From contig CACKGP010000003.1 in NCBI GenBank assembly GCA_902599805.1, forward strand, positions 1 through 64,000: DNA of 64,000 bases. Reading direction: 5' to 3'. Positions 1 to 7,924 of this stretch are shown one piece after another. The notes under the pieces were generated by a model. The model was not told where the DNA came from. It saw nothing but the letters and a program-made list of their open reading frames with translations, and did not search any database. A program made the position numbers and the translations under genes. Source of the DNA: an uncultured Pelagibacteraceae bacterium (GTDB lineage Bacteria; Pseudomonadota; Alphaproteobacteria; Pelagibacterales; Pelagibacteraceae). Position 1 is the first letter of the stretch; each line of letters begins with the position of its first letter.

Positions 1-578
1 ACGATAAAATAGATGGAAAGACTCAAGGATGGAGTGAAGAACAAGTTAAGAAAGCTGGATTTAGATATGTTCCAAATGGCGTAATTAGAAAAGGAGCTCA
101 TATAGCAAAAAATGTGGTTCTAATGCCATCATTTATTAATGTAGGTGCATATGTCGACGAGGGAACAATGATAGATACTTGGGCATCAGTTGGATCATGT
201 GCTCAGGTTGGAAAAAATTGTCATATTTCTGGTGGTGCTGGTATCGGCGGTGTTTTAGAACCAATGCAGGCAAACCCAACTATTGTGGAGGATAACTGTT
301 TTTTAGGTGCACGTGCTGAAATAGCAGAAGGTGTAATTGTTGAAAAAGGGTCAGTATTATCTATGGGTGTTTATATTGGTGCATCAACGAGAATAATTGA
401 TCGTGCAACTGGTGAAATTCATTATGGTAAAGTTCCAGCCTATTCTGTTGTTGTTCCAGGATCAATGCCAAGTAAAAATAATCCTAAAGGTCCATCATTA
501 TATTGTGTAGTAATTGTAAAAAAAGTAGACGAAAAAACTCGAAGCAAAACGTCTATTAATGATTTATTAAGAGACTAA
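1..578 (+). CDS. dapD: 2,3,4,5-tetrahydropyridine-2,6-dicarboxylate N-succinyltransferase, C-terminal part
   Basis: The open frame runs in from the left edge (codons phase from base 3), so the start and N-terminal domain lie outside the window. About 191 codons remain. DapD transfers succinyl from succinyl-CoA to tetrahydrodipicolinate in the succinylase route to meso-diaminopimelate and lysine; it is a cytoplasmic trimer. The visible part is a left-handed beta-helix transferase with hexapeptide-like repeats, and it contains the family-typical segments [40 protein letters not shown] and ARAEIAEG. It ends 5 bases before dapE, which catalyses a later step of the same route, so the two are very likely co-transcribed. 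The first ATG in this frame, at base 114, is internal and is not the gene start. Identity is secure. Confidence 0.95.
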   Translation, partial: DKIDGKTQGWSEEQVKKAGFRYVPNGVIRKGAHIAKNVVLMPSFINVGAYVDEGTMIDTWASVGSCAQVGKNCHISGGAGIGGVLEPMQANPTIVEDNCFLGARAEIAEGVIVEKGSVLSMGVYIGASTRIIDRATGEIHYGKVPAYSVVVPGSMPSKNNPKGPSLYCVVIVKKVDEKTRSKTSINDLLRD

Positions 579-583
579 AATTA

Positions 584-1723
584 ATGCAAATAAGTGAGTT
601 AAAATTAGCAAAAGATTTGATTCGTAAACCTAGTATCACGCCAAAAGATGCTGGCGCAATTAACCTATTAGCTAAAAATTTAAAATCTATAGGTTTTAAT
701 TGTAAAATAATTAATTTTAAAAATATAAAAAATCTTTATGCAAAACTTGGAAAATCTTCTCCAAATTTTTGTTATGCAGGACATACAGATGTAGTTCCAC
801 CAGGTAATGTAAAAAAATGGACTACTAATCCTTTTAAACCAATTGTAAGGAATAATAAATTAATTGGAAGGGGTGCGAATGACATGAAAGCGTCAATTGC
901 ATGTTTTGTGGCTGCAGTAAGTAGATTTAAAAATGAAAATAAAAATTTTAAAGGATCCATAAGTTTACTAATTACAGGGGATGAGGAAGGAATAGCGGTG
1001 AATGGAACTAAAAGACTTATAAAATATTTAAAAAGAAAAAGAGAAAAAATTAATTTTTGTATAGTTGGTGAGCCAACTAATCCAAATAAACTTGGAGAAA
1101 TGATTAAAATTGGAAGAAGAGGAAGTTTGACAGGTAGGCTTACTATAATAGGTTCTCAGGGCCATGTTGCTTATCCACACAGAGCCAATAATCCCTCTAA
1201 TACTTTAATCAAAATTTTAAAAAAAATTAAGGATTTAAAACTTGATAAAGGAACAAAAAACTTTCAACCTTCTAATCTCGAGGTAATAAAAATTAATATT
1301 GATAATCATGCGGACAATGTCATTCCTGGATCTGCTGATGCTGTTTTTAATATTAGATTTAATGATAAACACACATCTAGTTCCCTAAAAAATAAACTTA
1401 ATAAAATATTTAGAGCAGTTACGAAAGCTAATAAATCTAGATTCAAAATAACTTACGAAGTTTCAGGCGAAGCATTTTTAACTAAACCAAATAAAACTAC
1501 TTATATGGTTCAAAATATCGTTAAAAAAGTCACAGGTCTTAAACCAAAACTATCTACCTCAGGCGGTACATCAGATGCAAGATTTATAAAAAATATAGCA
1601 CCCTGTTTAGAATTTGGTTTAGTAGGTAAGACAATGCACAAAATAGATGAAAGTGTTTCTGTTTCTGATTTAAAAAAATTAACTAAAATATACAAAAATA
1701 TTTTGGTAAGTTATTTTAAGTGA
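584..1723 (+). CDS. dapE: Succinyl-diaminopimelate desuccinylase
   Basis: 379 residues, the normal length for DapE. It hydrolyses N-succinyl-LL-diaminopimelate to LL-diaminopimelate and succinate in the cytoplasm, using a dinuclear zinc centre. Visible M20 peptidase motifs are GHTDVVPPG with metal ligand H67 and D69, GRGAND with bridging D100, GDEEG with the catalytic E134-E135 pair, and GEPT with E163. A late H in GKTMHKIDES is the last zinc ligand. The lid/dimerisation domain fills the middle third. It follows dapD by 5 bases. Its stop codon overlaps the GTG start of the next gene by 4 bases (GTGA), so translation is probably coupled. Other M20 amidases are conceivable, but the dapD neighbour makes DapE by far the best call. 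Confidence 0.95.
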   Translation: MQISELKLAKDLIRKPSITPKDAGAINLLAKNLKSIGFNCKIINFKNIKNLYAKLGKSSPNFCYAGHTDVVPPGNVKKWTTNPFKPIVRNNKLIGRGANDMKASIACFVAAVSRFKNENKNFKGSISLLITGDEEGIAVNGTKRLIKYLKRKREKINFCIVGEPTNPNKLGEMIKIGRRGSLTGRLTIIGSQGHVAYPHRANNPSNTLIKILKKIKDLKLDKGTKNFQPSNLEVIKINIDNHADNVIPGSADAVFNIRFNDKHTSSSLKNKLNKIFRAVTKANKSRFKITYEVSGEAFLTKPNKTTYMVQNIVKKVTGLKPKLSTSGGTSDARFIKNIAPCLEFGLVGKTMHKIDESVSVSDLKKLTKIYKNILVSYFK

Positions 1724-2640
1724 AAACAGGAATTATTACTACGGACACTTATTTAAATCATGACACCGGTCAAGGTCATCCTGAAAGAGCAGATCGTGTT
1801 TCTGTCGTAATTGAAAACTTAAAAAAAAACAAAAAATTGATTTGGAAAAAACCATTAAAGTTTGACACTAAATATTTAAAAATTGCTCACGAATCTGATT
1901 ATATTGATGAAGTAGAAAATTCTTTTCCAAAAAAGGGTCTGCATTTTTTAGATGGTGATACCATTGTGTCTCCAGGTAGTAGACAAGCTTCATCAGATGC
2001 AGTTGCATCAATAATAACGGCTATTGATAGTGTACAAAATAAAGAGTTTAAAAATGTTTTCTGTCCTGTGAGACCACCTGGACACCATGCGGAAAAAGAT
2101 AAAGCCATGGGATTTTGTATATACAATAATGTAGCGGTTGGCGCCCATTATCTTATAGATAAATATAAATTTAATAAAATTGCTATAATAGATTTCGATG
2201 TTCATCATGGAAATGGTACGCAAAATATTTTTTATGATAATAAAAAAGTTTTATACATATCGACTCATCAATATCCCTTTTATCCTGGTACTGGTGCAAA
2301 TAATGAAAAAGGGAAACACGATAATATTTTAAATATCCCCTTGCCGGCTGGAACAAACTCAGAGGAATATTTGAATGCTTATGAACATGTTTTAAAAAAA
2401 CTTAAAGAGTTTAAACCAGAATTTTTGTTATTTTCTGCAGGATTTGATGCGCATCAGGATGATCCTCTTGCTCAATTTAAATTAAGGTCAAAAGATTTTT
2501 ACGATATTACAAAAAGGACATTAAAAGTTATTAATAAAAGTATTAATAATAAAGTTGTTTCGATTTTAGAAGGTGGTTATGATTTAAATGCCCTTAAAGA
2601 GAGTTCTGAATACCACTTAAAAGCTTTGATAGAAAATTAA
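1720..2640 (+). CDS. Histone deacetylase-like (class II type) amidohydrolase
   Basis: 306 residues, one HDAC/AcuC/acetylpolyamine amidohydrolase domain. The family deacylates acetyl-lysine, acetylpolyamines or related amides with one zinc ion. Seen here: RPPGHHAE with the two active-site histidines H122-H123, DFDVHHGNG with zinc ligands D160 and H162, FSAGFDAHQDDPL with zinc ligand D243, and a C-terminal GGYD motif. All catalytic positions are intact. The start is GTG and overlaps the dapE stop codon, so expression is probably coupled to lysine biosynthesis. The substrate cannot be read from the sequence; in bacteria such proteins usually act on acetylated small molecules or metabolic enzymes. 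A bidirectional-looking hairpin follows. Confidence 0.85.
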   Translation: MKTGIITTDTYLNHDTGQGHPERADRVSVVIENLKKNKKLIWKKPLKFDTKYLKIAHESDYIDEVENSFPKKGLHFLDGDTIVSPGSRQASSDAVASIITAIDSVQNKEFKNVFCPVRPPGHHAEKDKAMGFCIYNNVAVGAHYLIDKYKFNKIAIIDFDVHHGNGTQNIFYDNKKVLYISTHQYPFYPGTGANNEKGKHDNILNIPLPAGTNSEEYLNAYEHVLKKLKEFKPEFLLFSAGFDAHQDDPLAQFKLRSKDFYDITKRTLKVINKSINNKVVSILEGGYDLNALKESSEYHLKALIEN

Positions 2641-2646
2641 AAGTTA

Positions 2647-2669
2647 CTTGCGGAGCTAAACCCCGCAAG
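2647..2669 (-). terminator. Hairpin between convergent genes, probably the hsp20 terminator
   Basis: Seven-base arms CTTGCGG and CCGCAAG enclose a nine-base loop in the 40-base gap between the convergent amidohydrolase and hsp20 genes. Read on the minus strand the stem is followed by TAACTTTTAATTTT, a fair uridine-rich tail, so it fits hsp20 best. On the plus strand the tail is poor. Confidence 0.6.
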
Positions 2670-2680
2670 CAAGGATACCT

Positions 2681-3124
2681 TTATTTAATAGGTATTAATT
2701 TTTTCTTTTTTATTTCTGGTACGATTTTTTCACAATCGATAGTCAAAAGACCATCTTTTAACTCAGCACCATTTACCTTCACATCATCTGCTACTGTAAA
2801 TGATCTAGAGAATGATCTTTGAGATATCCCTCGATGAATAATCTCTTCACCATCTTTATTTTCAGATTTTTGAACTTTCTTAGTTCTCACTGTTAAAGTA
2901 TTGTCTTCATACTCAATTTCAACATCACTTTTGTTAAAGCCTGCAAGCGCTACTTCTATAGCATACTTGTCTTTACCTGCTTTCCTGATGTTGTATGGGG
3001 GATAATTTGTTTGCACGCCTAATCCTCCATTCCCTAACATAGACTCAAACTGATCAAACATATCGTCGAATCCAATGCTGAAAGGTCTTAATGAGTTAAA
3101 GACAGAAATGTCCTTACTTGTCAT
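2681..3124 (-). CDS. Small heat shock protein, Hsp20/alpha-crystallin family
   Basis: 147 residues from the ATG at 3124, which has AGGAGG six bases upstream. A longer reading from 3145 would start within that ribosome-binding region and is rejected. The protein is a cytoplasmic ATP-independent holdase that binds unfolding proteins during heat stress. The N-terminus (NSLRPFSIGFDDMFDQFESM) is like IbpA/HspH. The alpha-crystallin domain spans roughly residues 40-135, with VALAGFNKSDVEI, the GISQRSFSRSF loop and the AELKDGLLTID ending. A C-terminal IPIK matches the I-x-I anchor. The leader carries a ROSE-like RNA thermometer and a heat-shock-type promoter (see the separate entries), so regulation is likely at two levels. 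It stands alone downstream of truA. Confidence 0.93.
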   Translation of the reverse strand: MTSKDISVFNSLRPFSIGFDDMFDQFESMLGNGGLGVQTNYPPYNIRKAGKDKYAIEVALAGFNKSDVEIEYEDNTLTVRTKKVQKSENKDGEEIIHRGISQRSFSRSFTVADDVKVNGAELKDGLLTIDCEKIVPEIKKKKLIPIK

Positions 3125-3129
3125 ATTTT

Positions 3130-3178
3130 CCTCCTTTGTTAGCAAGGTTATTTGTAAGTCCCATTTGGCGACCTACAA
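3130..3178 (-). promoter_or_regulatory. ROSE-like RNA thermometer in the hsp20 leader
   Basis: In the RNA, bases 3178-3152 form a nine-pair hairpin (TTGTAGGTC with GACTTACAA, one G-U pair, nine-base loop). It is followed by CCTTGCT (3147-3141), a short loop, and the Shine-Dalgarno AGGAGG (3135-3130). CCTTGCT can pair with the Shine-Dalgarno as C-G, C-G, U-A, U-G, G-G, bulged C, U-A. The UUGCU element facing AGGA, with a G-G mismatch and a bulged C, is the hallmark of ROSE thermometers that melt on heating and release hsp20 translation in alphaproteobacteria. The pairing was worked out by hand. An alternative 4-bp pairing, CCTT with AAGG, covers the same region. Confidence 0.65.
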
Positions 3179-3180
3179 TT

Positions 3181-3211
3181 CATATATGGTAATTAAAAAA
3201 AATAATTCAAG
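3181..3211 (-). promoter_or_regulatory. Candidate RpoH (sigma-32) promoter of hsp20
   Basis: On the minus strand CTTGAA (3211-3206) is followed, about 16-17 bases later, by CCATATATG (3189-3181). This resembles the alphaproteobacterial heat-shock pattern of CTTG, a 17-18 base spacer and a CYTATNT-like -10. A start about 6 bases downstream would fall close to 3178-3175, just where the leader hairpin begins. It lies in the short gap after the truA stop, so hsp20 can be transcribed independently of def-fmt-truA. Confidence 0.45.
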
Positions 3212-3216
3212 TATTT

Positions 3217-3957
3217 TTAATATTTTACTTTTACTAAATATAATCCATGTGCTGGTGCTGGAGGAGCACACATTGATCTTTTTTTTGACTCAAATGCTCT
3301 TTTAAAATCTTTTAAATTCCATTTACCTTCACCTAAATATTTTAAAGAGCCTACCATTGACCTTACTTGTTGCTGGAGAAAAGACTTTGATTGAAAGGTA
3401 AATATAATCTTATTTTTGCTTTTACTTATTAATGGTTTTTTCAATGTTTTGATTGGCGATTTAGCCTGACAATTTGAGGCTCTAAATGTCGTAAAATTAT
3501 GTGTTCCTTTTAAAATTGTAGCACCTTTTTTCATCAATTTTATGTCTAGTTTTTTTTTAATATGCCAGGCCTTATTTTTATCTAAAGCAAGAGACGAGGG
3601 TCGATTAATTATAAAATACTTATAAACTCTTTCTTTAGCGCTATGCCTTGCATGAAAATTATTAGATCTTTTCTTAATATTTAAAATTGACACAGGATGT
3701 TTCTTTAAAAAAAAATTCACTGCATTGAGGAAAATACCCATATCATTTATCTTATTTTTTGTTTTAAAATGGGCTGATTGTTCACTCGCATGAACGCCGG
3801 AATCTGTTCTTCCAGAACCTATCACTCTTATATTTTCTTTTAAATATCGCGATAAAGCAGATTCTAAAACTTCTTGAATTGAAAGACCATTTTTTTGAAA
3901 TTGCCAACCAACAAAATTTGTACCGAGATATTCAACTGTAATTTGATACGTTATCAT
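3217..3957 (-). CDS. truA: tRNA pseudouridine(38-40) synthase TruA
   Basis: 246 residues, the usual TruA length. It isomerises uridines 38-40 in the anticodon arm of several tRNAs. The catalytic aspartate is D52 in the signature GSGRTDSGVHA. Other family blocks are VEYLGTNFVGWQFQ at the N-terminus, HARHSAKERVYKYF in the middle and FLQQQVRSMVGSL near residue 200. The start ATG overlaps the fmt stop by one base (TAATG), so it is the last gene of a def-fmt-truA translation operon. No anomalies. Confidence 0.95.
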   Translation of the reverse strand: MITYQITVEYLGTNFVGWQFQKNGLSIQEVLESALSRYLKENIRVIGSGRTDSGVHASEQSAHFKTKNKINDMGIFLNAVNFFLKKHPVSILNIKKRSNNFHARHSAKERVYKYFIINRPSSLALDKNKAWHIKKKLDIKLMKKGATILKGTHNFTTFRASNCQAKSPIKTLKKPLISKSKNKIIFTFQSKSFLQQQVRSMVGSLKYLGEGKWNLKDFKRAFESKKRSMCAPPAPAHGLYLVKVKY

Positions 3958-4877
3958 TATACAATTTTTTCACCCTTAGGAATTTTACTACCAAGTAGGA
4001 ATTGATCAGTTGATTGTCTACTTTTACCTTCCTTTTGTATTTCAAGAATACTTATTGATTTATCTTTACATGCAATCGTTAAGTTATTATCAATTGTTGA
4101 TCCTTGTAAACCACCGGTATTGGATATTTTTGCTTTCCACACTTTATATCTTTCGTTTTTATATTTGAACCAAGCTCCTGGATTTGGATTTAATCCATTG
4201 ATTTTAGCTAAAATTATATTTGCATTTTGATTCCATTTTAATTCAGCCTCTTCTTTTGTAATTTTTTTTGCGTATGTGGCTTCATTATGGTTTTGCTCAA
4301 CAAAGCTGATTTCATTCTTTTCTAATTTTTCTATAACATTCATTAAAGATTTTGCACCTAGCTGAGAGAGTAACTTTGATAATATTGAAGTATCTATATT
4401 TTCATTTAAATTAATTTTATCCTGTTGAATAACAGGTCCAGCATCAAGTTTTTCAACAATTTTCATTATACTTACCCCTGTTTCCTTATCTAAATTCATT
4501 ATAGATCTTTGTATAGGAGCTGCCCCTCTCCACTTCGGTAACAATGAAGCGTGAACATTGATAAAACCAAATTTTGGAATATCTAAAAATCTCTTAGGTA
4601 TTATTTGACCGTATGCGACGACAACAGCGATGTCTGGTTTTATTGAGCTAAAAAATTTAAACTCTTCATCACTATCTAAAGTTTTAGGTGTTCTTAAACT
4701 TAAGGAAAATTTTTTTGCTAAACTTCCAACTTTTGAGTCTAGTAATTTTTGACCTCTATTTGCTTTGCTAGCTGGTTGAGAATAAACGACTACAATTTCA
4801 TTGTTGGAATTTTTTAAAGCTTCTAAAGTAGGAACTGCAAACTCTGGTGTTCCCATAAAAACAATTTTTTTTGACAT
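3957..4877 (-). CDS. fmt: Methionyl-tRNA formyltransferase
   Basis: 306 residues. It formylates the methionine on initiator tRNA using 10-formyltetrahydrofolate. The N-terminal Rossmann-type formyltransferase domain begins KIVFMGTPEFAVPTL. The active-site block INVHASLLPKWRGAAPIQ gives N107 and H109, and D145 in EKLDAGPVI completes the catalytic set. The smaller C-terminal OB-type tRNA-binding domain covers about residues 205-306. It lies 13 bases after def, which encodes the partner enzyme that later removes the formyl group, and overlaps truA by one base. Identity is secure. Confidence 0.96.
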   Translation of the reverse strand: MSKKIVFMGTPEFAVPTLEALKNSNNEIVVVYSQPASKANRGQKLLDSKVGSLAKKFSLSLRTPKTLDSDEEFKFFSSIKPDIAVVVAYGQIIPKRFLDIPKFGFINVHASLLPKWRGAAPIQRSIMNLDKETGVSIMKIVEKLDAGPVIQQDKINLNENIDTSILSKLLSQLGAKSLMNVIEKLEKNEISFVEQNHNEATYAKKITKEEAELKWNQNANIILAKINGLNPNPGAWFKYKNERYKVWKAKISNTGGLQGSTIDNNLTIACKDKSISILEIQKEGKSRQSTDQFLLGSKIPKGEKIV

Positions 4878-4890
4878 TAAATTTTTTAAT

Positions 4891-5415
4891 TTAAACTACT
4901 ACTCTTTCTGTCTCTTTTTTATCTTTCGATACTTTCTTAATAATTATATCTTTTTTAAGCTTTGACAAATAATCAATGAATAAAACTCCATTTAGATGGT
5001 CAATTTCATGTTGAATACAAGTTGATAGAAGTCCTTCAGCTTTTATTTCTTTATTGTTTCCATCATAGTCTAAAAATTTAACATTACATTTCTCAGGTCT
5101 GTCAATTTTCGCAAATTGATTGGGTATAGAAAGACACCCCTCTTCATAAGTTGATTTTAAATCTGATTTCCAAGTGATCTCAGGATTTACAAAATACATT
5201 GGATTTTTTTTTTCAGGATCTTTAGATAAATCTATAACTATAATCCTTTTTGGAATACCAATTTGTATAGCAGCCAAACCAATTCCCGGCGCATCATACA
5301 TTGTGTTTAGCATGTCATCCATGAGAGTTTTGATTTCTTGATTTACTTTATCTACTGGTAAAGATTTTTGCCTTAAAATAGAGTCTGGGATTGTTAAAAT
5401 TTTTCTTATGGCCAT
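4891..5415 (-). CDS. def: Peptide deformylase
   Basis: 174 residues. It removes the N-formyl group from nascent proteins at the ribosome exit and is a metal (Fe2+) hydrolase. All three family motifs are present: GIGLAA at 44-49, EGCLS with metal ligand C94, and QHEIDH with ligands H136 and H140 and catalytic E137. It is the first gene of def-fmt-truA, placing formylation and deformylation in one operon. The C-terminal tail (KKDIIIKKVSKDKKETER) is short and basic, as in many alphaproteobacterial type 1B enzymes. Confidence 0.96.
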   Translation of the reverse strand: MAIRKILTIPDSILRQKSLPVDKVNQEIKTLMDDMLNTMYDAPGIGLAAIQIGIPKRIIVIDLSKDPEKKNPMYFVNPEITWKSDLKSTYEEGCLSIPNQFAKIDRPEKCNVKFLDYDGNNKEIKAEGLLSTCIQHEIDHLNGVLFIDYLSKLKKDIIIKKVSKDKKETERVVV

Positions 5416-5432
5416 GAAAGTTTATAATACAA

Positions 5433-7190
5433 TTATACTCTCAAAGGTAGGGCGAGATTTAATATTTGATTTCTGACTTTTTTAATTTTTCCTTTATTTA
5501 ATAGGTTGTTAATAAAATATAAAGTTTCAGGATCTAAATTCTCTATATCATCGCTTCCTATAATCTCAACAAGCTTCAACATGAATAGACCTATTTGACC
5601 CTCTTCTATAAGTGATTCCATTGTGTTTGGAATCGTTAAATCTTTAGAGAGACTTTTCACATCTAAATCAGATGGAATTGATATTCCGTCTGCAATTAAA
5701 GTTTCTAAAAGCATGATGTCTTTTATAGAGTAAAAATATTTTTTGTTTCGTTTAATTTTTTTATAAACGCTCGCTAGGTCTTTGTTTACTTTATCTTTTT
5801 TTATATCATCTTCAGTAAAAATTTTAATTACTTTAGACCTATGTAAGATCTTATCGTCAAATTTTATTTTTCCTAGTTCAACTTTTTCTTCAATAATTAT
5901 ATTTTTTTCAACTATTTTCTTAAAATCATCTGGAACATCACTTGGGTCTATTTCTTTAAGTATTTCACTTAACTTATCTTTAAAAATATTGTTTAGTTTT
6001 TCTTTATCAAAAGAATCTTTTAAGAGAAAAAATAACTTTAATTTATTTTCTATGTTATCTGACAACAGGGCTCTTTGATAAATTAATGCTCTTCCCTCAT
6101 AACCTTCTAGACTTTGATAGATTGTTGATGCATTTAATAATTGATTGATACTAAACGGCATCGACATATATATTTCAAATATTTTATCTTTATCGAAAGA
6201 TCCATCATGGGCAGCAACTTCATATTTTTTAATAGTTTCTGGATCTTCAAGTTCATCTATTATAATTAGATTCGATGCAACTAAAAACTTCCAAATATTT
6301 TTGTCAGTTTTGTTGGTCGGCTCGTATTTAAATCCATCTATAGTAATTGAGGATAAATAAAAATTTAATAAATTTTTGTCAGAAATTTTATCACTTGTTT
6401 TTTCTTGCAATCCTAACAAAAAGGAAATTTTGTCATTAAAGAATTTATCTGATCTCCCCTCTTCTCTTAGCAAATCAAAGTTTAAAATAGCTTCCTCTTG
6501 TTTTTTATTTAACACTAAGCAATAAATTCTGAATTTTTCTAAATACTTATCTTTTATTTCTTTATTTATAAATTCTGCTTTCTCACATCCTTCAGAAATA
6601 TTTGCTAATGAAATGTAATGATCGACTAAATATTTTATTAATTTAGATTTACCATCGAATTCTAAATTTTTATTTAAGAAGTTTTCAATTATTTCAATTT
6701 TATTATTTTTAATTAACCAATCTATTTTTAATTTTAAAAATTCTTTTTCAGTTAAATTTTTTTGGGGTGAATATGAGTAGGTTAAAATTGTATTAAGAAA
6801 TATTTCTTCGGAAAACTTTGATAATTTAATTTTTTCGATTCTTTTTAATGACTGTTTAATTAATTCTCCATTTGTACGCATCCACATTTCTAAACTCAAA
6901 TCATTTTGTCCAGGATCATAGAGCCCAATCAATTTTTCATCAGACTTTTCACTTTGACTCTCTGAAATTGTAATTAGTTCATTCTGATTTTGGTTTAATT
7001 TAGAGATATCAATTTTAGGTTCTTGCTTTGGTTCTTGCTGTATATTATTTTTTTCAGGTTTAGTTTGATTTTTATTATTCCAAATATCAACAGATTTTTC
7101 TTCTGCGACAATATTTTGAAAAAAAAATAAACAAATAAAAACAAGTTTAAAAAAGTTTCTATTTGAGTTTAATAATTTGATTAGTGACAT
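5433..7190 (-). CDS. Conserved-looking exported protein of unknown function (about 585 residues)
   Basis: Not recognised. The ATG at 7190 is preferred over an in-frame GTG at 7205 because the latter gives a polar extension and no better ribosome-binding site. The N-terminus is a clear Sec signal: a short basic stretch, the hydrophobic FFKLVFICLFFF run, then likely cleavage after NIVA near residue 29. The mature protein is Lys/Glu/Asp-rich and mostly helical in pattern. It opens with a low-complexity Asn/Gln/Lys/Glu linker (about residues 35-85), followed by helical pairs that look like degenerate TPR- or SEL1-type solenoid repeats, although no repeat unit can be aligned with confidence. It overlaps the small membrane gene upstream by 32 bases, and the two probably act together. 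Predicted location: periplasm. Confidence 0.7.
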   Translation of the reverse strand: MSLIKLLNSNRNFFKLVFICLFFFQNIVAEEKSVDIWNNKNQTKPEKNNIQQEPKQEPKIDISKLNQNQNELITISESQSEKSDEKLIGLYDPGQNDLSLEMWMRTNGELIKQSLKRIEKIKLSKFSEEIFLNTILTYSYSPQKNLTEKEFLKLKIDWLIKNNKIEIIENFLNKNLEFDGKSKLIKYLVDHYISLANISEGCEKAEFINKEIKDKYLEKFRIYCLVLNKKQEEAILNFDLLREEGRSDKFFNDKISFLLGLQEKTSDKISDKNLLNFYLSSITIDGFKYEPTNKTDKNIWKFLVASNLIIIDELEDPETIKKYEVAAHDGSFDKDKIFEIYMSMPFSINQLLNASTIYQSLEGYEGRALIYQRALLSDNIENKLKLFFLLKDSFDKEKLNNIFKDKLSEILKEIDPSDVPDDFKKIVEKNIIIEEKVELGKIKFDDKILHRSKVIKIFTEDDIKKDKVNKDLASVYKKIKRNKKYFYSIKDIMLLETLIADGISIPSDLDVKSLSKDLTIPNTMESLIEEGQIGLFMLKLVEIIGSDDIENLDPETLYFINNLLNKGKIKKVRNQILNLALPLRV

Positions 7191-7341
7191 CTTCTGTTGT
7201 TTCACTTTGTGGAGATGGAAAATCTATCTTATCAACTAAGTAGAATGCTAAACTTATAAAACCAATAATTATTAAACCTTTTAAGGCTGTACCAAGCAAG
7301 GATGAATTATTTTTTGATCTTAAATTTAATCTTGGTTGCAT
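7159..7341 (-). CDS. Small single-pass membrane protein, unknown function
   Basis: 60 residues from the ATG at 7341; a longer frame opens upstream, but its added residues look like untranslated leader. After a basic, polar N-terminus (MQPRLNLRSKNNSS) there is one hydrophobic helix, GLIIIGFISLAFYLVDKI, about residues 20-37. A short acidic tail follows, predicted to be periplasmic by the positive-inside rule. The 3' end overlaps the start of the exported solenoid-like protein by 32 bases, so both are probably one translation unit. It lies divergently from aroK with a 73-base gap. No family recognised. Confidence 0.55.
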   Translation of the reverse strand: MQPRLNLRSKNNSSLLGTALKGLIIIGFISLAFYLVDKIDFPSPQSETTEDVTNQIIKLK

Positions 7342-7414
7342 AGTCTTTAAAATATATTTAAACTCGGAAATTAAGACAAATTTGTGATAAATCAAATTAA
7401 ATTTTGGGTATAAA

Positions 7415-7924
7415 TTGAAAAAAAACCTCGTATTAACTGGAATGATGGGTGTGGGTAAATCTTCAATTGGGAAAGATTTGTCTCACAAGCTTAAAATGGA
7501 ATTTACAGATATAGACTCCATTATAGAAAAAAAACTATCATTATCTATAAGTGAAATATTTAAAAAAAAAGGTGAAAAATTTTTTAGAGATATTGAAGAA
7601 AAAGAGACTATAAATTATTTGAACAAAAATAAAATTGTTATAGCACTGGGTGGTGGAGCATTTCTGAATGAAAAAATTAGAGATGAAACAAGCAAAAAAG
7701 GGATTTCATTTTGGTTAGATTTAGACTCTAAAATTATTTTTCAAAGGATTAAAGTTAACATGAAAAGGCCTTTATTAGATAATAATAGATCAGAAAATGA
7801 AGTTAAAAAACTGTGTAAGTCTAGAGAGAAAACTTATTCACTCTCTGACTTTAGAATAGATTGTAATGCAAAAAATAGAAATCAAATAATCAAAGAGATT
7901 GTAGATATTTATGAAAATGAATAG
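7415..7924 (+). CDS. aroK: Shikimate kinase
   Basis: 169 residues. It phosphorylates shikimate to shikimate 3-phosphate with ATP, in aromatic amino acid synthesis. The P-loop GMMGVGKSS occupies residues 8-16. D33 in FTDIDSIIE, the FRDIEEKE segment (R57) and ALGGGAF (GGG about 78-80) match the shikimate-binding residues. A lid with R in NMKRPLL follows. The start is TTG at 7415, chosen because it places the P-loop at the family-usual distance from the N-terminus and no ATG precedes the motif. It overlaps aroB by 14 bases, the standard aroK-aroB pair of proteobacteria. Confidence 0.94.
   Translation: MKKNLVLTGMMGVGKSSIGKDLSHKLKMEFTDIDSIIEKKLSLSISEIFKKKGEKFFRDIEEKETINYLNKNKIVIALGGGAFLNEKIRDETSKKGISFWLDLDSKIIFQRIKVNMKRPLLDNNRSENEVKKLCKSREKTYSLSDFRIDCNAKNRNQIIKEIVDIYENE

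Noticed and set aside
3125..3145. Upstream start for hsp20 (seven extra residues)
   Set aside because: The extra codons overlap the AGGAGG ribosome-binding site of the ATG at 3124.
7205..7205. GTG as the start of the exported protein
   Set aside because: The ATG at 7190 gives a normal signal peptide and a smaller overlap; the five extra residues add nothing.
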